Shown here piece by piece: positions 5,315 to 5,355 of a stretch of 5,355 bases of DNA (positions are counted from its first letter, which is position 1; each line of letters opens with the position of its first letter). The position numbers were made by a program, and so were the translations under genes. The stretch lies in the NCBI GenBank assembly GCA_036782915.1, contig DAIPYE010000202.1, forward strand, positions 1-5,355, given 5' to 3'. The stretch comes from JAEUSI01 sp036782915. Its GTDB lineage: Bacteria > Bacteroidota > Ignavibacteria > Tepidaquicellales > Tepidaquicellaceae. A model generated the notes under the pieces. That model was not told where the DNA came from. It searched no databases and saw only the letters and a list, made by a program, of their open reading frames with translations.

Positions 5315-5355
5315 CCCGCTTAATGCGGATTTAATTGTTTGTTAAATTATTTATT

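Overview
This is an AT-rich window (roughly one third G+C by eye). Its gene content points to a Gram-negative bacterium of the Bacteroidota/Ignavibacteriota type. It has two outer-membrane beta-barrel proteins ending in phenylalanine (a PorT-like porin and a TPR-plus-barrel protein), a DUF4097 lipoprotein and a DUF6249 membrane protein. Most starts have A/T-rich leaders instead of a Shine-Dalgarno sequence. Phylum placement is an inference from protein style; no marker gene is present.

Layout: the left edge probably holds the last 32 codons of a plus-strand gene that begins outside the window. A single plus-strand gene (222-899) encodes a secreted small porin-like barrel, followed by a clear intrinsic terminator (939-972). 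A convergent minus-strand gene (2632-1229) encodes a 467-residue TPR/beta-barrel outer-membrane protein that appears to start at TTG. The 256-base stretch between the terminator and the end of that gene holds no gene, only a short three-unit degenerate repeat.

The right half is a minus-strand cluster read 5300 to 2878: a DUF6249-like three-helix membrane protein, a DUF4097 lipoprotein, an ECF sigma factor and a two-helix membrane protein. The last overlaps the sigma gene by 4 bases (ATGA) and is the obvious candidate anti-sigma factor. A near-perfect hairpin with flanking A/T tracts (2814-2853) closes the cluster. The sigma gene is separated from the upstream pair by 74 bases that contain three perfect copies of a 9-bp unit and a possible promoter, so sigma plus partner may form its own transcription unit. 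A reasonable reading is an envelope-sensing module: the membrane partner holds the sigma factor, and the lipoprotein and DUF6249 protein are envelope-located members or targets. That functional link is inference from gene order.

No tRNA, rRNA, CRISPR array, transposase or phage gene is visible. I found no strong evidence of a wholly new system. The points most worth a second look are the tandem 9-mer directly before the sigma gene and the unusual, zinc-finger-free putative anti-sigma protein.
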